Positions 6,234 through 13,304 of a DNA stretch of 13,304 bases are shown piece after piece. The notes below the pieces were generated by a model, which searched no databases, was not told the origin of the DNA, and was given only the letters and a program-made list of their open reading frames with translations. Position numbers and translations under genes: made by a program. Within the stretch, counting starts at the first letter, position 1; every line of letters starts with the position of its first letter. Origin of the DNA: Christensenella sp. UBA1431 (lineage in GTDB: Bacteria > Bacillota > Clostridia > Christensenellales > UBA1431); the NCBI GenBank assembly GCA_002329665.1, contig DCTV01000008.1, forward strand, positions 29,643 to 42,946, given 5' to 3'.

Positions 6234-8144
6234 CTAGGAGGCCGCCGGGTTTTCGAACTGGCTGTAGTACAGGGAAGCGTAGAACCCGTTTTGCGCCAGG
6301 AGCGACGCATGCGTCCCCTGCTCGACGATGTCGCCCTCGCGCATCACCAGTATGCGGTCGGCGTCCTTTATCGTAGACAGGCGGTGGGCGATGATAAAAC
6401 TGGTCCTGCCCTGCATCAGCCTTTCCATCGCGCGCTGGATATGCGCTTCCGTGCGTATGTCCACCGAGCTCGTCGCCTCGTCCAGTATCAGCATATGCGG
6501 GTCGGCGAGGATGGCGCGCGCGATGGTGATGAGCTGTTTCTGGCCCTGGGATATGTTCGAGGATTCCTCGTTGAGCTCCATTTGGTACCCTCCCGGCAGC
6601 GTGTGGATGAAGTGGTCGATATGCGCCGCCTTCGCCGCCGCGATCACCTCTTCGTCGGAAGCGTCCGGCCGCCCGTAACGGATGTTTTCCATGATCGTGC
6701 CGTTGAACAGCCAGGAATCCTGCAGCACCATCCCGAACATCGCCCTGAGATCCCTGCGCAGGTATTCGCGCACATCGTGGCCTTCCACCTTCACGGAACC
6801 GCTGTTCACGTCGTAGAAGCGCATCAGGAGCTTGACGATCGTGGTCTTGCCCGCGCCGGTCGGCCCGACGATCGCGACGCGCTGCCCGGGCTCGATCACC
6901 GCCGAAAAGTCCCTGATAATGATTTTGTCGGGCGAATACCCGAACCGCACGCGGTCGAACTCCACGCGCCCCTGCGGTGTTTCGACCTTTACCGGGGAAG
7001 CCGTTTCCCCGGCTTCCTCTTCCTCGCTGATGAATTCGAATACGCGTTCGGCCGCCGCGGCGGTGGACTGCAGGATGTTCGCGATCTGCGCCATCTGCGC
7101 GATCGGCTGCGTGAACGAGCGCATGTACTGTACGAACGCCGCGATGTCGCCCACCGTGATCGCCTTCTGAACCGCGAAATACCCGCCCAGGATCGAGACC
7201 GCGACATAGCCGAGGTTCCCGACGAAGTGCATGACCGGCATCATCATCCCCGACAAAAACTGGGAGCGCCACGCCGAGCTGTACAGCATCCCGTTGTACT
7301 CGTCGAACTGTTTGATCGCCCCTTCTTCTCCGTTGTACGCCTTCACGATCACGTGCCCGCCGTATACTTCCTCGACGTGCCCGTTGACGCGCCCCAGGTA
7401 CTTCTGCTGCTGCTTGAAGTATTCCTGAGACCGTTTTACCACCCTGGATACGATGAAGTAAGCCACCGGAAGGACCACCAGCGCGACCAGCGTCATGAAA
7501 AAACTGATGGAGAACATCATGTACAGCACGCCCAGGATCAGCGCCACGGAGGTGATCGCCTGCGATAGGCTCTGGCTGAGCGTGATGCTCACGGTGTCGA
7601 CGTCGTTGGTCACGCGCGAGAGGACCTCGCCGTGCGTCACCCTGTCGAAATACTTGAGCGGCAGGACGTTGATCTTTTCCGAGATCGCCAGGCGCATGTT
7701 GTAGGTGACCTTCTGTGCCACCCCCGACATGATGTACCCCTGCACGAACATGAACAGCGAACTCACGCCGTAGAGCATAACGAGGGTGAGCAGGATGCCG
7801 CCGATCCTGCCAAAGTCGATGCCCGCGCCCGCCGCGCCCGTCGCCATCCCCATGAAACCTTCGAAAGCGGCCGTGATCGCCTCGCCCAGTATCTTTGGCC
7901 CAACGATGGAGAACACCGTGCTCCCCAGCGCGAAGATCATCACGATGATTATCGACAGGCGGAAGGGCTTGAGGTATAATAGCAGGTTCCTCATCGTGCC
8001 CCTGAAATCCCTCGCCTTTTCGACGGGGCGCATACCGTGCCCCCGCCCTCCGCCCATGCCCGGCCGCGGTCTGCCGGGCCCCCGGGCCGCCGCGCCCTGG
8101 GCGGCGCCGCTGCGACCGTCTGCCCTGTTGCCGTTTTCGCTCAT
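6234..8144 (-). CDS. Heterodimeric ABC exporter subunit B, membrane domain plus ATPase (consensus Walker B)
   Basis: This 636-residue half-transporter has an ABC type-1 membrane domain of six helices (about 63-365) fused to an ATPase domain (about 392-630). Walker A is GPTGAGKT (427-434), Q-loop Q475, Walker B MLILDE (551-556) with the catalytic E556, and H-loop H587. The signature motif is degenerate: ISQGQ (531-535) in place of LSGGQ. It therefore completes only one good ATP site, together with the partner's VSGGQ. A Gly/Pro/Arg-rich, probably disordered tail of some 50 residues precedes the first helix, a common trait of this clostridial subtype. The ATG at 8144 overlaps the partner's stop as ATGA, with GGGAGG ten bases upstream inside the partner gene, so translation is coupled. 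Likely substrates are drugs or lipophilic compounds, inferred from the class and the MarR neighbour. Confidence 0.94.
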   Translation of the reverse strand: MSENGNRADGRSGAAQGAAARGPGRPRPGMGGGRGHGMRPVEKARDFRGTMRNLLLYLKPFRLSIIIVMIFALGSTVFSIVGPKILGEAITAAFEGFMGMATGAAGAGIDFGRIGGILLTLVMLYGVSSLFMFVQGYIMSGVAQKVTYNMRLAISEKINVLPLKYFDRVTHGEVLSRVTNDVDTVSITLSQSLSQAITSVALILGVLYMMFSISFFMTLVALVVLPVAYFIVSRVVKRSQEYFKQQQKYLGRVNGHVEEVYGGHVIVKAYNGEEGAIKQFDEYNGMLYSSAWRSQFLSGMMMPVMHFVGNLGYVAVSILGGYFAVQKAITVGDIAAFVQYMRSFTQPIAQMAQIANILQSTAAAAERVFEFISEEEEAGETASPVKVETPQGRVEFDRVRFGYSPDKIIIRDFSAVIEPGQRVAIVGPTGAGKTTIVKLLMRFYDVNSGSVKVEGHDVREYLRRDLRAMFGMVLQDSWLFNGTIMENIRYGRPDASDEEVIAAAKAAHIDHFIHTLPGGYQMELNEESSNISQGQKQLITIARAILADPHMLILDEATSSVDIRTEAHIQRAMERLMQGRTSFIIAHRLSTIKDADRILVMREGDIVEQGTHASLLAQNGFYASLYYSQFENPAAS

Positions 8145-10408
8145 GCTTCGAGTTCCTCCCTGGGCAGCTGCGACTCAGCTAGCTCCCTGTAGACTTCGCA
8201 GGTCTTTAGCAGTTCCTTATGCCTTCCTATGCCCGCGATCCGGCCTTCTTCCAGCACGATGATCTGCTCCGCGTTCATGACCGTCCCGATCCTCTGCGCC
8301 ACAATCAGCACCGTGCTGCCCAGCGTGACGCTTCTGAGCGCTTTGCGGAGCCTGGCGTCCGTGGTGAAGTCCAGCGCCGAAAAACTGTCGTCGAAGATGT
8401 ATATCTGCGGTTTTTTCACGACGGCCCGCGCGATGGAAAGGCGCTGTTTCTGTCCTCCCGACACGTTGGCGCCGCCCTGCGCGACGTTGCTTTCGTAGCG
8501 TTCGGGCATCCTCTCTATGAACTCCGCGGCCTGCGCGATTCCGCTGGCTTTTTCGAGTTCTTCGTCGGTCGCTTCCCCGTTAGCGTAGCGCAGGTTGCTC
8601 TTTATCGTGCCCGAGAACAGCACGGCTTTTTGCGGGATGTAGCCGATCCGCCCGCGCAGCTCGTGTTGCGTCACGTCGCGTATGTCCACCCCGCCGATGA
8701 GTATCTGGCCTTCGGTCACGTCGTAGAAACGGGGGATGAGATTGACCACCGTCGATTTCCCGCTCCCCGTGCTCCCGACGATGGCCGTGGTCTCGCCCGG
8801 CCGGGCCGTGAAGGAGATGTCCCTGAGCACGGGTTCGTCCGCTCCCGGATACCAAAACGTCACGTCCCTGAACTCCAGCGTGGCGTCCTGTTTTGGAAGG
8901 CGCCTGGGCGCTTTCGGGTCGCGGATGCCCGGTTGTGTCCGGAGCACTTCCGCGATGCGGTTTGCGGCCACCGAGGCGCGCGGCATCATGATGGCCACCA
9001 TCGAGATCATCAAAAAGGACATGATGATCAGCATCGCATACTGGATCAGGGCCATCATGTTGCCCACCTGCATCGTGCCGTCGCTGATAGCGTGCGCTCC
9101 CAGCCACACGATGAGGAGCGAAACGCCGTTCATGACGAGCATCAGCACCGGCATCATCAGCGCCATCGTCCTGTTGACGAACAGGCTGGTCTTCAGGTAA
9201 TGTCTGTTTTCCGTGTCGAACTTGGCTTCTTCCGCCTTCTGCATGTTAAACGCCCGGATCACCGGCATGCCCTCCAGGCTCTGCCTTAATACAAGGTTGA
9301 GCCTGTCTACGAGCTTTTGAATGAGCCTGAACCGGGGCATCACCAAAGCGAACAGGATGCCGAAGAACAGCAGGATCACCCCGACTGCGGCCGCGATGAT
9401 CCACGCCACGTGCCCGCCCAGGCCGATGGCCTTGATGCTGCCGCCCACGCCGAGTATCGGCGAATAGAACACGATGCGCAGGAACATCACCAGCAAAAGC
9501 TGTATCTGCTGGATATCGTTGGTGGTCCTGGTGATGAGCGACGCCGTGGAGAACCTGTCGATCTCGTTGCTGGAAAAGCGCACCACCCTGGCGAAAAGGT
9601 CCCTTCGCACGTCGCGCCCGAAGCCCGCGGCGATGCGCGCAGCCAGGAAGCTCACCGAGACGGACGTGGCCGCCCCCGCAAGGGAGATCAGCAGCATGAC
9701 GGCGCCGGTGCCCAGTATGAAATCGGACTGGATGGCGTCTGCGTCCAATCCGATCGCCCTGTACTCGTCCCTGATATATCCCGATGCGGCAGGCACGATC
9801 ATGGTTTCCCCGAGATTTTTCATCCCCTCTTCGATCCGCGTGCGGATGGCGTCGAGCGTTTCTTCCGGCAACGACGCAAGCAGCGCGAACACGTCGTCGG
9901 CGTCCTCGATCTGCGGGATGTCGTCGCCCTGCGGCATCACTGCGCCGCCCTGCATTCCCTGCATAAACAGCATCAGTTCTTTAGGCGAGGCCCCTTCGAT
10001 CCGGTCGACGAGGATGATCGCCGTGCCCATGCTCCCGTTCAGCGCGGCCAGGGCGCCGGCATCATCTGTATCGCGCTCGTATACCGGCGTATCCTTCAGC
10101 GCCGGATAGTCCCTGACCCGCGCTTCGTATTCGGCGGGATCGAGCTTCGACCTGTCCAGCAGGGAATAGCTCTTCTTAGCCAGTGTCCGGTCGTTATCGC
10201 CCATGAACAGCATGACCCTGTCCCACTCGCCCTGCCGGATGACGCGGGGAGCCGCGTTTTCGATCCCGCCCTGCTGTATCCCCGTGTTCACGATCTTCGA
10301 CATATAGTCGGGCAGCGTAAGGTCGCACAACGCCTGGATGAGCAGCAACGCCACGATGGAGAGTACCAAAAAGGCGAACGGCCGGAAATACCTTATAAGC
10401 TTCAACAC
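8141..10408 (-). CDS. Heterodimeric ABC exporter subunit A, membrane domain plus degenerate-site ATPase
   Basis: A 755-residue half-transporter. Between the first helix (about 12-32) and the second (about 232-255) lies an insert of about 185 mostly hydrophilic residues, expected on the outer face of the membrane. It explains the unusual length (most half-transporters have 570-620). The ATPase domain (about 510-745) has Walker A GSTGSGKST (545-553), Q593, a consensus signature VSGGQ (649-653), and Walker B IYIFDD (669-674) with Asp674 in place of the catalytic Glu. The H-loop residue is Gln705 instead of His. These changes define the degenerate-site subunit of asymmetric exporters and fit the degenerate signature in subunit B. 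The start is GTG at 10408; TTG at 10405 is possible. It follows the MarR gene by 57 bases without a terminator, so all three genes are probably co-transcribed. Confidence 0.93.
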   Translation of the reverse strand: MLKLIRYFRPFAFLVLSIVALLLIQALCDLTLPDYMSKIVNTGIQQGGIENAAPRVIRQGEWDRVMLFMGDNDRTLAKKSYSLLDRSKLDPAEYEARVRDYPALKDTPVYERDTDDAGALAALNGSMGTAIILVDRIEGASPKELMLFMQGMQGGAVMPQGDDIPQIEDADDVFALLASLPEETLDAIRTRIEEGMKNLGETMIVPAASGYIRDEYRAIGLDADAIQSDFILGTGAVMLLISLAGAATSVSVSFLAARIAAGFGRDVRRDLFARVVRFSSNEIDRFSTASLITRTTNDIQQIQLLLVMFLRIVFYSPILGVGGSIKAIGLGGHVAWIIAAAVGVILLFFGILFALVMPRFRLIQKLVDRLNLVLRQSLEGMPVIRAFNMQKAEEAKFDTENRHYLKTSLFVNRTMALMMPVLMLVMNGVSLLIVWLGAHAISDGTMQVGNMMALIQYAMLIIMSFLMISMVAIMMPRASVAANRIAEVLRTQPGIRDPKAPRRLPKQDATLEFRDVTFWYPGADEPVLRDISFTARPGETTAIVGSTGSGKSTVVNLIPRFYDVTEGQILIGGVDIRDVTQHELRGRIGYIPQKAVLFSGTIKSNLRYANGEATDEELEKASGIAQAAEFIERMPERYESNVAQGGANVSGGQKQRLSIARAVVKKPQIYIFDDSFSALDFTTDARLRKALRSVTLGSTVLIVAQRIGTVMNAEQIIVLEEGRIAGIGRHKELLKTCEVYRELAESQLPREELEA

Positions 10409-10424
10409 CTGTTTTTTTTGCCCC
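10406..10424 (-). promoter_or_regulatory. Ribosome site and A8 tract before ABC subunit A
   Basis: The only purine-rich ribosome site, AAAGGGG, ends at 10421 and lies twelve bases before the GTG start, farther than usual. The spacer is largely a run of eight A (10412-10419). No ATG is available nearby, so the start is a choice between GTG (10408) and TTG (10405). Long spacing and a rare start codon suggest modest translation of subunit A. Confidence 0.5.
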
Positions 10425-10465
10425 TTTTCTGCTTTATCTGCCCGGTTTTGTCAATTTTTGAAGTA

Positions 10466-10888
10466 TTAGACGGCCCTGGAAACAAGCAACAGGAGTTCCA
10501 CGGTGTCCTCCTCGCCCAGGTATTCGATGAATCCGTGCATCAATTCGCGCCGGCGCTCTTTGAGGCGCTCCAGCAGCCTGCGGCCTTCCTCCGATACGGA
10601 CACATATACCCGCCGCCTGTCAATCCTCGACGTTTCGCGCGCCACATAACCGTGTTTTTCCAGCGCCTTGAGCTGATGCGTTATCGCCGGCATGGTCAGT
10701 TCCATCTTCCTGGCCAGGTGCGACGGCATCACTCTTTTCCCCTCGTTGATCGTGTGCAGCATCCACAACGTAAAATGTTCGCTGGGCTTCAGGCCCGAAA
10801 TCAGGTCGTGGCCTATGCGGCAACGCTTGAGCGAACGAAACCCGGCCTCCGCTTTCTGAGCCGGTTCCAGCATTTTTTCGCTGTCCAT
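10466..10888 (-). CDS. MarR-family transcriptional regulator
   Basis: At 140 residues this has normal MarR length, with a winged helix flanked by dimerisation helices. The recognition helix is around TMPAITHQLKALEKHGYV (65-82). The wing follows with the typical Asp-Arg-Arg pattern in SRIDRRRVYVSVSEEG (87-102). MarR proteins are dimeric repressors (sometimes activators) that release DNA on binding small aromatic or toxic compounds, or on oxidation. The ATG at 10888 has AGAGGG seven bases upstream. It sits directly upstream of the ABC exporter genes in the same direction, a standard arrangement in which the regulator controls itself and the pump. A dyad at its own promoter (10908-10936) is a plausible operator. 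There is one cysteine (C23), and no evidence whether sensing is by ligand or redox. Confidence 0.94.
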   Translation of the reverse strand: MDSEKMLEPAQKAEAGFRSLKRCRIGHDLISGLKPSEHFTLWMLHTINEGKRVMPSHLARKMELTMPAITHQLKALEKHGYVARETSRIDRRRVYVSVSEEGRRLLERLKERRRELMHGFIEYLGEEDTVELLLLVSRAV

Positions 10889-10907
10889 ACCCGATCCCTC
10901 TGTTTCG

Positions 10908-10936
10908 TTAACTTCCTAAATTATTTCAGAAGCTAA
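10908..10936. promoter_or_regulatory. Candidate MarR operator dyad
   Basis: A 29-base imperfect palindrome centred on 10922: outer arms TTA.CTTC and GAAG.TAA, inner arms AAAT and ATTT around a central A (minus-strand reading), with 11 of 14 positions symmetric. It starts at the last base of the -10 box and spans the expected transcription start of the MarR gene, so a bound dimer would block initiation. Size and AT-rich core suit a MarR dimer. Binding is inferred. Confidence 0.6.
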
Positions 10937-10965
10937 TTATACACCGTTTCGGATCGTGCCAACAA
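10936..10965 (-). promoter_or_regulatory. Promoter of the MarR-ABC exporter operon
   Basis: The minus strand has a perfect -10 TATAAT (10936-10941), an 18-base spacer, and -35 TTGTTG (10960-10965). A 16-base perfect AT palindrome (TTATTTTTAAAAATAA, 10970-10985) lies just upstream of the -35 box and could serve as an UP element. The candidate operator adjoins the -10 box. The leader to the MarR ATG is about 40 bases. Confidence 0.72.
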
Positions 10966-10972
10966 GGAATTA

Positions 10973-11030
10973 TTTTTAAAAATAAATACATAGGGAAGCC
11001 GCGACCCGGTGCGGGGGTTGCCGCGGCTTC
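10973..11030 (-). terminator. Probable purL terminator
   Basis: Downstream of purL on the minus strand, GAAGCCGCG/CGCGGCTTC (11022-11030 with 10995-11003) forms a perfect nine-base-pair stem. The interior ACCC/GGGT can extend it. It is followed by CCTATGTATTTATTTTT (down to 10978). The stem is strong, but the T-rich tract is delayed and interrupted, so termination may be less efficient than at 4381-4410. The same T/A tract overlaps the upstream part of the MarR promoter. Confidence 0.62.
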
Positions 11031-11072
11031 ATACGAAACTTCAACAGGGCGCCGTCACAGGCAGGAAACCCA

Positions 11073-13304
11073 TCACCTGAAATAAGCGACGCCGCTTTCA
11101 AACAGCTCCCGGTCCTTGTTGCCGGGGACGTTCAGGTACAGGCCGGGCCGGTAGCGCTCGCTGTGCCCCATCTTTCCGAGCACGCGTCCGTCCGGGCTGG
11201 TGATGGCTTCGATGGCGTACATCGATCCGTTGGGGTTGTGGGCCGTGTCCATGCTGGGTAGCCCCGAAGCGTCGACGTACTGCGCGGCCACCTGGCCGTT
11301 TTTGAACAGGTCTTCGATCTCGGCTTCTGATGCGACGAACCGCCCTTCCCCGTGTGACACGGCTTCGGTAAAGACTTCCCCCGCCTGCACGTTGGCGAAC
11401 CAGGGCGAGAGTGTGCTCGTGACCCTTATGTCGACCAGCCTGCTCATGTGCCTGCCGATGGTGTTGAACGTAAGGGTCGGGCTGTCCGGCCTCATGTCGC
11501 GGATGTCGCCGTACGGGACCAGGCCGACCTTGATTAACGCCTGGAATCCGCTGCAGATGCCCAGCGCCAGTCCGTCCCGCTCACCGAGCAACCGCATGAG
11601 AGCATCCCGTATCCGCGGGTTCTTCAGCATGGTTGCGATGAACTTTCCGCTGCCGTCCGGTTCGTCGCCGCCGCTGAACCCGCCGGGGATCATGAGTATC
11701 TGCGCCTGGTCGATCGCATCCGCCAGCGCCCCGATGCTCTCCTCGATGTCCGGCGGCGTGAGATTCCTAATGATCACTATGCGCGCCTTCGCCCCCGCGC
11801 GCTCGAACGCCTGCGCGGAATCGTACTCGCAGTTTGTGCCCGGGAACACGGGTATGACGACGCGAGGCGCCGCTACGGACGCGGCCGGCCGCGCCGTGTT
11901 CCTCGAGGTATACAGGCTTTGAGGCTTAATAACGCTATCCTCCGTGCGCGTCGGGAAGATGTCTTCGAGCGTCCCCGCCCACGCGGATTCGAGTTTTTCG
12001 AGGGGCAGCACGGCGCCGTTCACCCGTATCTCGGGCTTTTCGCTCACGGTGCCGACGGCCTTTGCCAGATGGCCGAAAGTCCTTTTCATGTCCGCGTACG
12101 GCGCGAGTTCGACCACGATGTCGCCGTGCAGCGGCGCGAACAGGGACGCATTGTCCCATTCGCCTTCCATACGAAGGCCCAGCCCGTTGCCGAAGGCCAT
12201 GCGCGCCAGGGCGCCTGCCAGCCCGCCGGAGTCCACGACGAACGCGGAGACGACGCGCCCCATATGGATGGCTTCCTCGAGCGCTTCGAGCATCCTTTCA
12301 AGCTCGGCAAAATCAGGCAGCCCGTCCGCGCCGCGGCGGATGCCGAGCAGCGCCACGCGGTCGCCCGCCTTTTTGAACTCGGGAGAGATCACGTTTTCCA
12401 TGTCCCCGACGCACACGGCGAAGGCGCATAGGGTCGGCGGTACGTCGAGGTCCTTGAACGTCCCCGACATGCTGTCTTTCCCGCCGATCGCCGGGATCCC
12501 CAGCGCGCGCTGCGCGAGCCCCGCGCCCAACAGCGCGGCGTAGGGCTTGCCCCACCGTTCGGGTTTGTCGTAGGGGCGCTCGAAGTATTCCTGGAGCGAA
12601 AGTCGCGTTTTTTTGTATTCACCGCCCGCCGCCGCGATCTTGCACACGGCGCAGACCACCGCGTACACCGCGCCGTGGAACGGGCTCCAGCACGCGAGGT
12701 AGGGGTCATAGCCGTAGCTCATGATCGTGCCGGTGTGCGTCTCCCCCTGAAGCACCGGTATCCTCGCCGCCATGGACTGCAGGGGGGTCAGCTGGCGCGC
12801 GCCCCCGTAGGGCATGAGCACCGTGGCCGCGCCGATCGTGCTGTCGAACCGCTCGGCGAGGCCCTTCTTGCTACACACGTTCAGCCCGGCCATCACCCGC
12901 GGCCAGACTTCCGTTACGCCGCCCTGGGGATAAGTGGCGAAATAGTCGCCCCGGGGCGCCTGCAAGCGCACGGACGCGCTTTGGGCGACGCCGTTGGTGT
13001 CCAGAAACTCGCGCGAGATGTCCACGATGGTCTTATTACGCCAGCGCATGCGCATGCGGCCCTCGCCGGTGACTTGAGCGACCTTCGTCGCCTCGAGGTT
13101 CTCGGCCGCGCACAGCCTGAACACTTTCTCGACGTCCCCGGGGGCCACGACGACGGCCATGCGCTCCTGCGATTCGGAGATGGCCAGTTCCGTACCGTCA
13201 AGGCCTTCGTATTTCTTGGGGACGGCGTCCAGGTCGATGTCGAGCCCGGGCGCGAGCTCCCCTATGGCCACCGATACGCCGCCCGCGCCGAAGTCGTTGC
13301 AGCG
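11073..13304 (-). CDS. purL: Phosphoribosylformylglycinamidine synthase, single-chain type, 3' part (start outside window)
   Basis: The frame is open to the window edge and encodes the last 743 residues. The enzyme catalyses the ATP- and glutamine-dependent conversion of FGAR to FGAM in purine synthesis, in the cytosol. The visible N-terminal part belongs to the synthase domain: NDFGAGGVSVAIGEL and KKYEGLDGTELAISESQE (active-site and ATP-binding stretches), and IGGKDSMSG in the second AIR-synthase-like half. The C-terminal glutaminase domain (PurQ-like) starts at about VVIPVFPGTNCEYDSA. It has the nucleophile Cys in GICSGFQ (codon 11553-11555), SHGEGR, and the His-Glu pair in GHSER (codons 11157-11165). 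PurL and PurQ fused in one chain is the long form found in many Clostridia, Bacteroidetes and Proteobacteria, usually about 1,200-1,300 residues. A GTG at 13271 is internal, not the start. No other pur gene is visible on this side. Confidence 0.97.
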   Translation of the reverse strand, partial: RCNDFGAGGVSVAIGELAPGLDIDLDAVPKKYEGLDGTELAISESQERMAVVVAPGDVEKVFRLCAAENLEATKVAQVTGEGRMRMRWRNKTIVDISREFLDTNGVAQSASVRLQAPRGDYFATYPQGGVTEVWPRVMAGLNVCSKKGLAERFDSTIGAATVLMPYGGARQLTPLQSMAARIPVLQGETHTGTIMSYGYDPYLACWSPFHGAVYAVVCAVCKIAAAGGEYKKTRLSLQEYFERPYDKPERWGKPYAALLGAGLAQRALGIPAIGGKDSMSGTFKDLDVPPTLCAFAVCVGDMENVISPEFKKAGDRVALLGIRRGADGLPDFAELERMLEALEEAIHMGRVVSAFVVDSGGLAGALARMAFGNGLGLRMEGEWDNASLFAPLHGDIVVELAPYADMKRTFGHLAKAVGTVSEKPEIRVNGAVLPLEKLESAWAGTLEDIFPTRTEDSVIKPQSLYTSRNTARPAASVAAPRVVIPVFPGTNCEYDSAQAFERAGAKARIVIIRNLTPPDIEESIGALADAIDQAQILMIPGGFSGGDEPDGSGKFIATMLKNPRIRDALMRLLGERDGLALGICSGFQALIKVGLVPYGDIRDMRPDSPTLTFNTIGRHMSRLVDIRVTSTLSPWFANVQAGEVFTEAVSHGEGRFVASEAEIEDLFKNGQVAAQYVDASGLPSMDTAHNPNGSMYAIEAITSPDGRVLGKMGHSERYRPGLYLNVPGNKDRELFESGVAYFR

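Noticed and set aside
6118..7568. Long frames on both strands over ABC subunit B (384 and 450 codons)
   Set aside because: Arg/His/Asp-rich shadow products without motifs; the 636-residue frame has all ABC motifs.
9317..10936. 539-codon plus-strand frame opposite ABC subunit A and the MarR gene
   Set aside because: It runs antisense through two well-supported genes and their promoter-side junction, and the product shows no family resemblance.
1..13304. CRISPR arrays, insertion sequences, toxin-antitoxin or phage-defence genes
   Set aside because: No regularly spaced repeats, transposase or nuclease motifs or unusual islands were seen; all protein genes belong to housekeeping, transport or regulatory families.

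Overview
The window is GC-rich, densely packed bacterial chromosome with strong AGGAGG-type ribosome sites and sigma-A-type promoters. The gene set points to an anaerobic, low-redox Gram-positive of the Clostridia (Firmicutes): a QueT S component, PepF, the UPF0237/UPF0210 pair, a short DtxR-type regulator, an asymmetric heterodimeric ABC exporter under a MarR gene, and a single-chain FGAM synthase. A more exact placement is not possible from the sequence. Nothing looks recently acquired: there are no transposases, integrases, phage genes or CRISPR repeats.

Layout from left to right. A tRNA 5' end (minus strand, cut by the window edge) has its own promoter, divergent from queT, the only plus-strand protein gene. 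A 180-base convergent gap follows, without a clear terminator. A minus-strand cluster then reads ACT-domain protein, UPF0210 protein, pepF (transcribed right to left, gaps of 10 and 21 bases). Upstream of it, a second minus-strand unit reads apgM, DtxR-family regulator, and ends in a very clear intrinsic terminator at 4381-4410. A third unit reads MarR regulator, ABC exporter subunit A, subunit B, with a candidate MarR operator dyad at its promoter. At the right edge lies the 3' part of purL, with a hairpin terminator after it.

How the genes work together. QueT would salvage a queuosine precursor with an energising module encoded elsewhere. The MarR gene and the two half-transporters form a standard self-regulated drug or toxicant exporter module. 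The two ABC subunits complement each other: one supplies the good Walker B/H-loop, the other the good signature motif, which leaves one hydrolytic and one degenerate ATP site. apgM (glycolysis, Mn-type active site) shares a transcription unit with a metalloregulator. The ACT/UPF0210 pair is a widely conserved two-gene unit of unknown function.

No dramatic new system is evident. The items most worth a second look are: the ACT/UPF0210 pair with a possible 11-codon leader ORF overlapping its first gene; a threonine at the expected nucleophile position of ApgM; the apgM-metalloregulator pairing with an atypical metal site; a long inverted repeat that covers the apgM promoter but does not look like a terminator; the MarR operator; and a possible pseudoknot in the queT leader.
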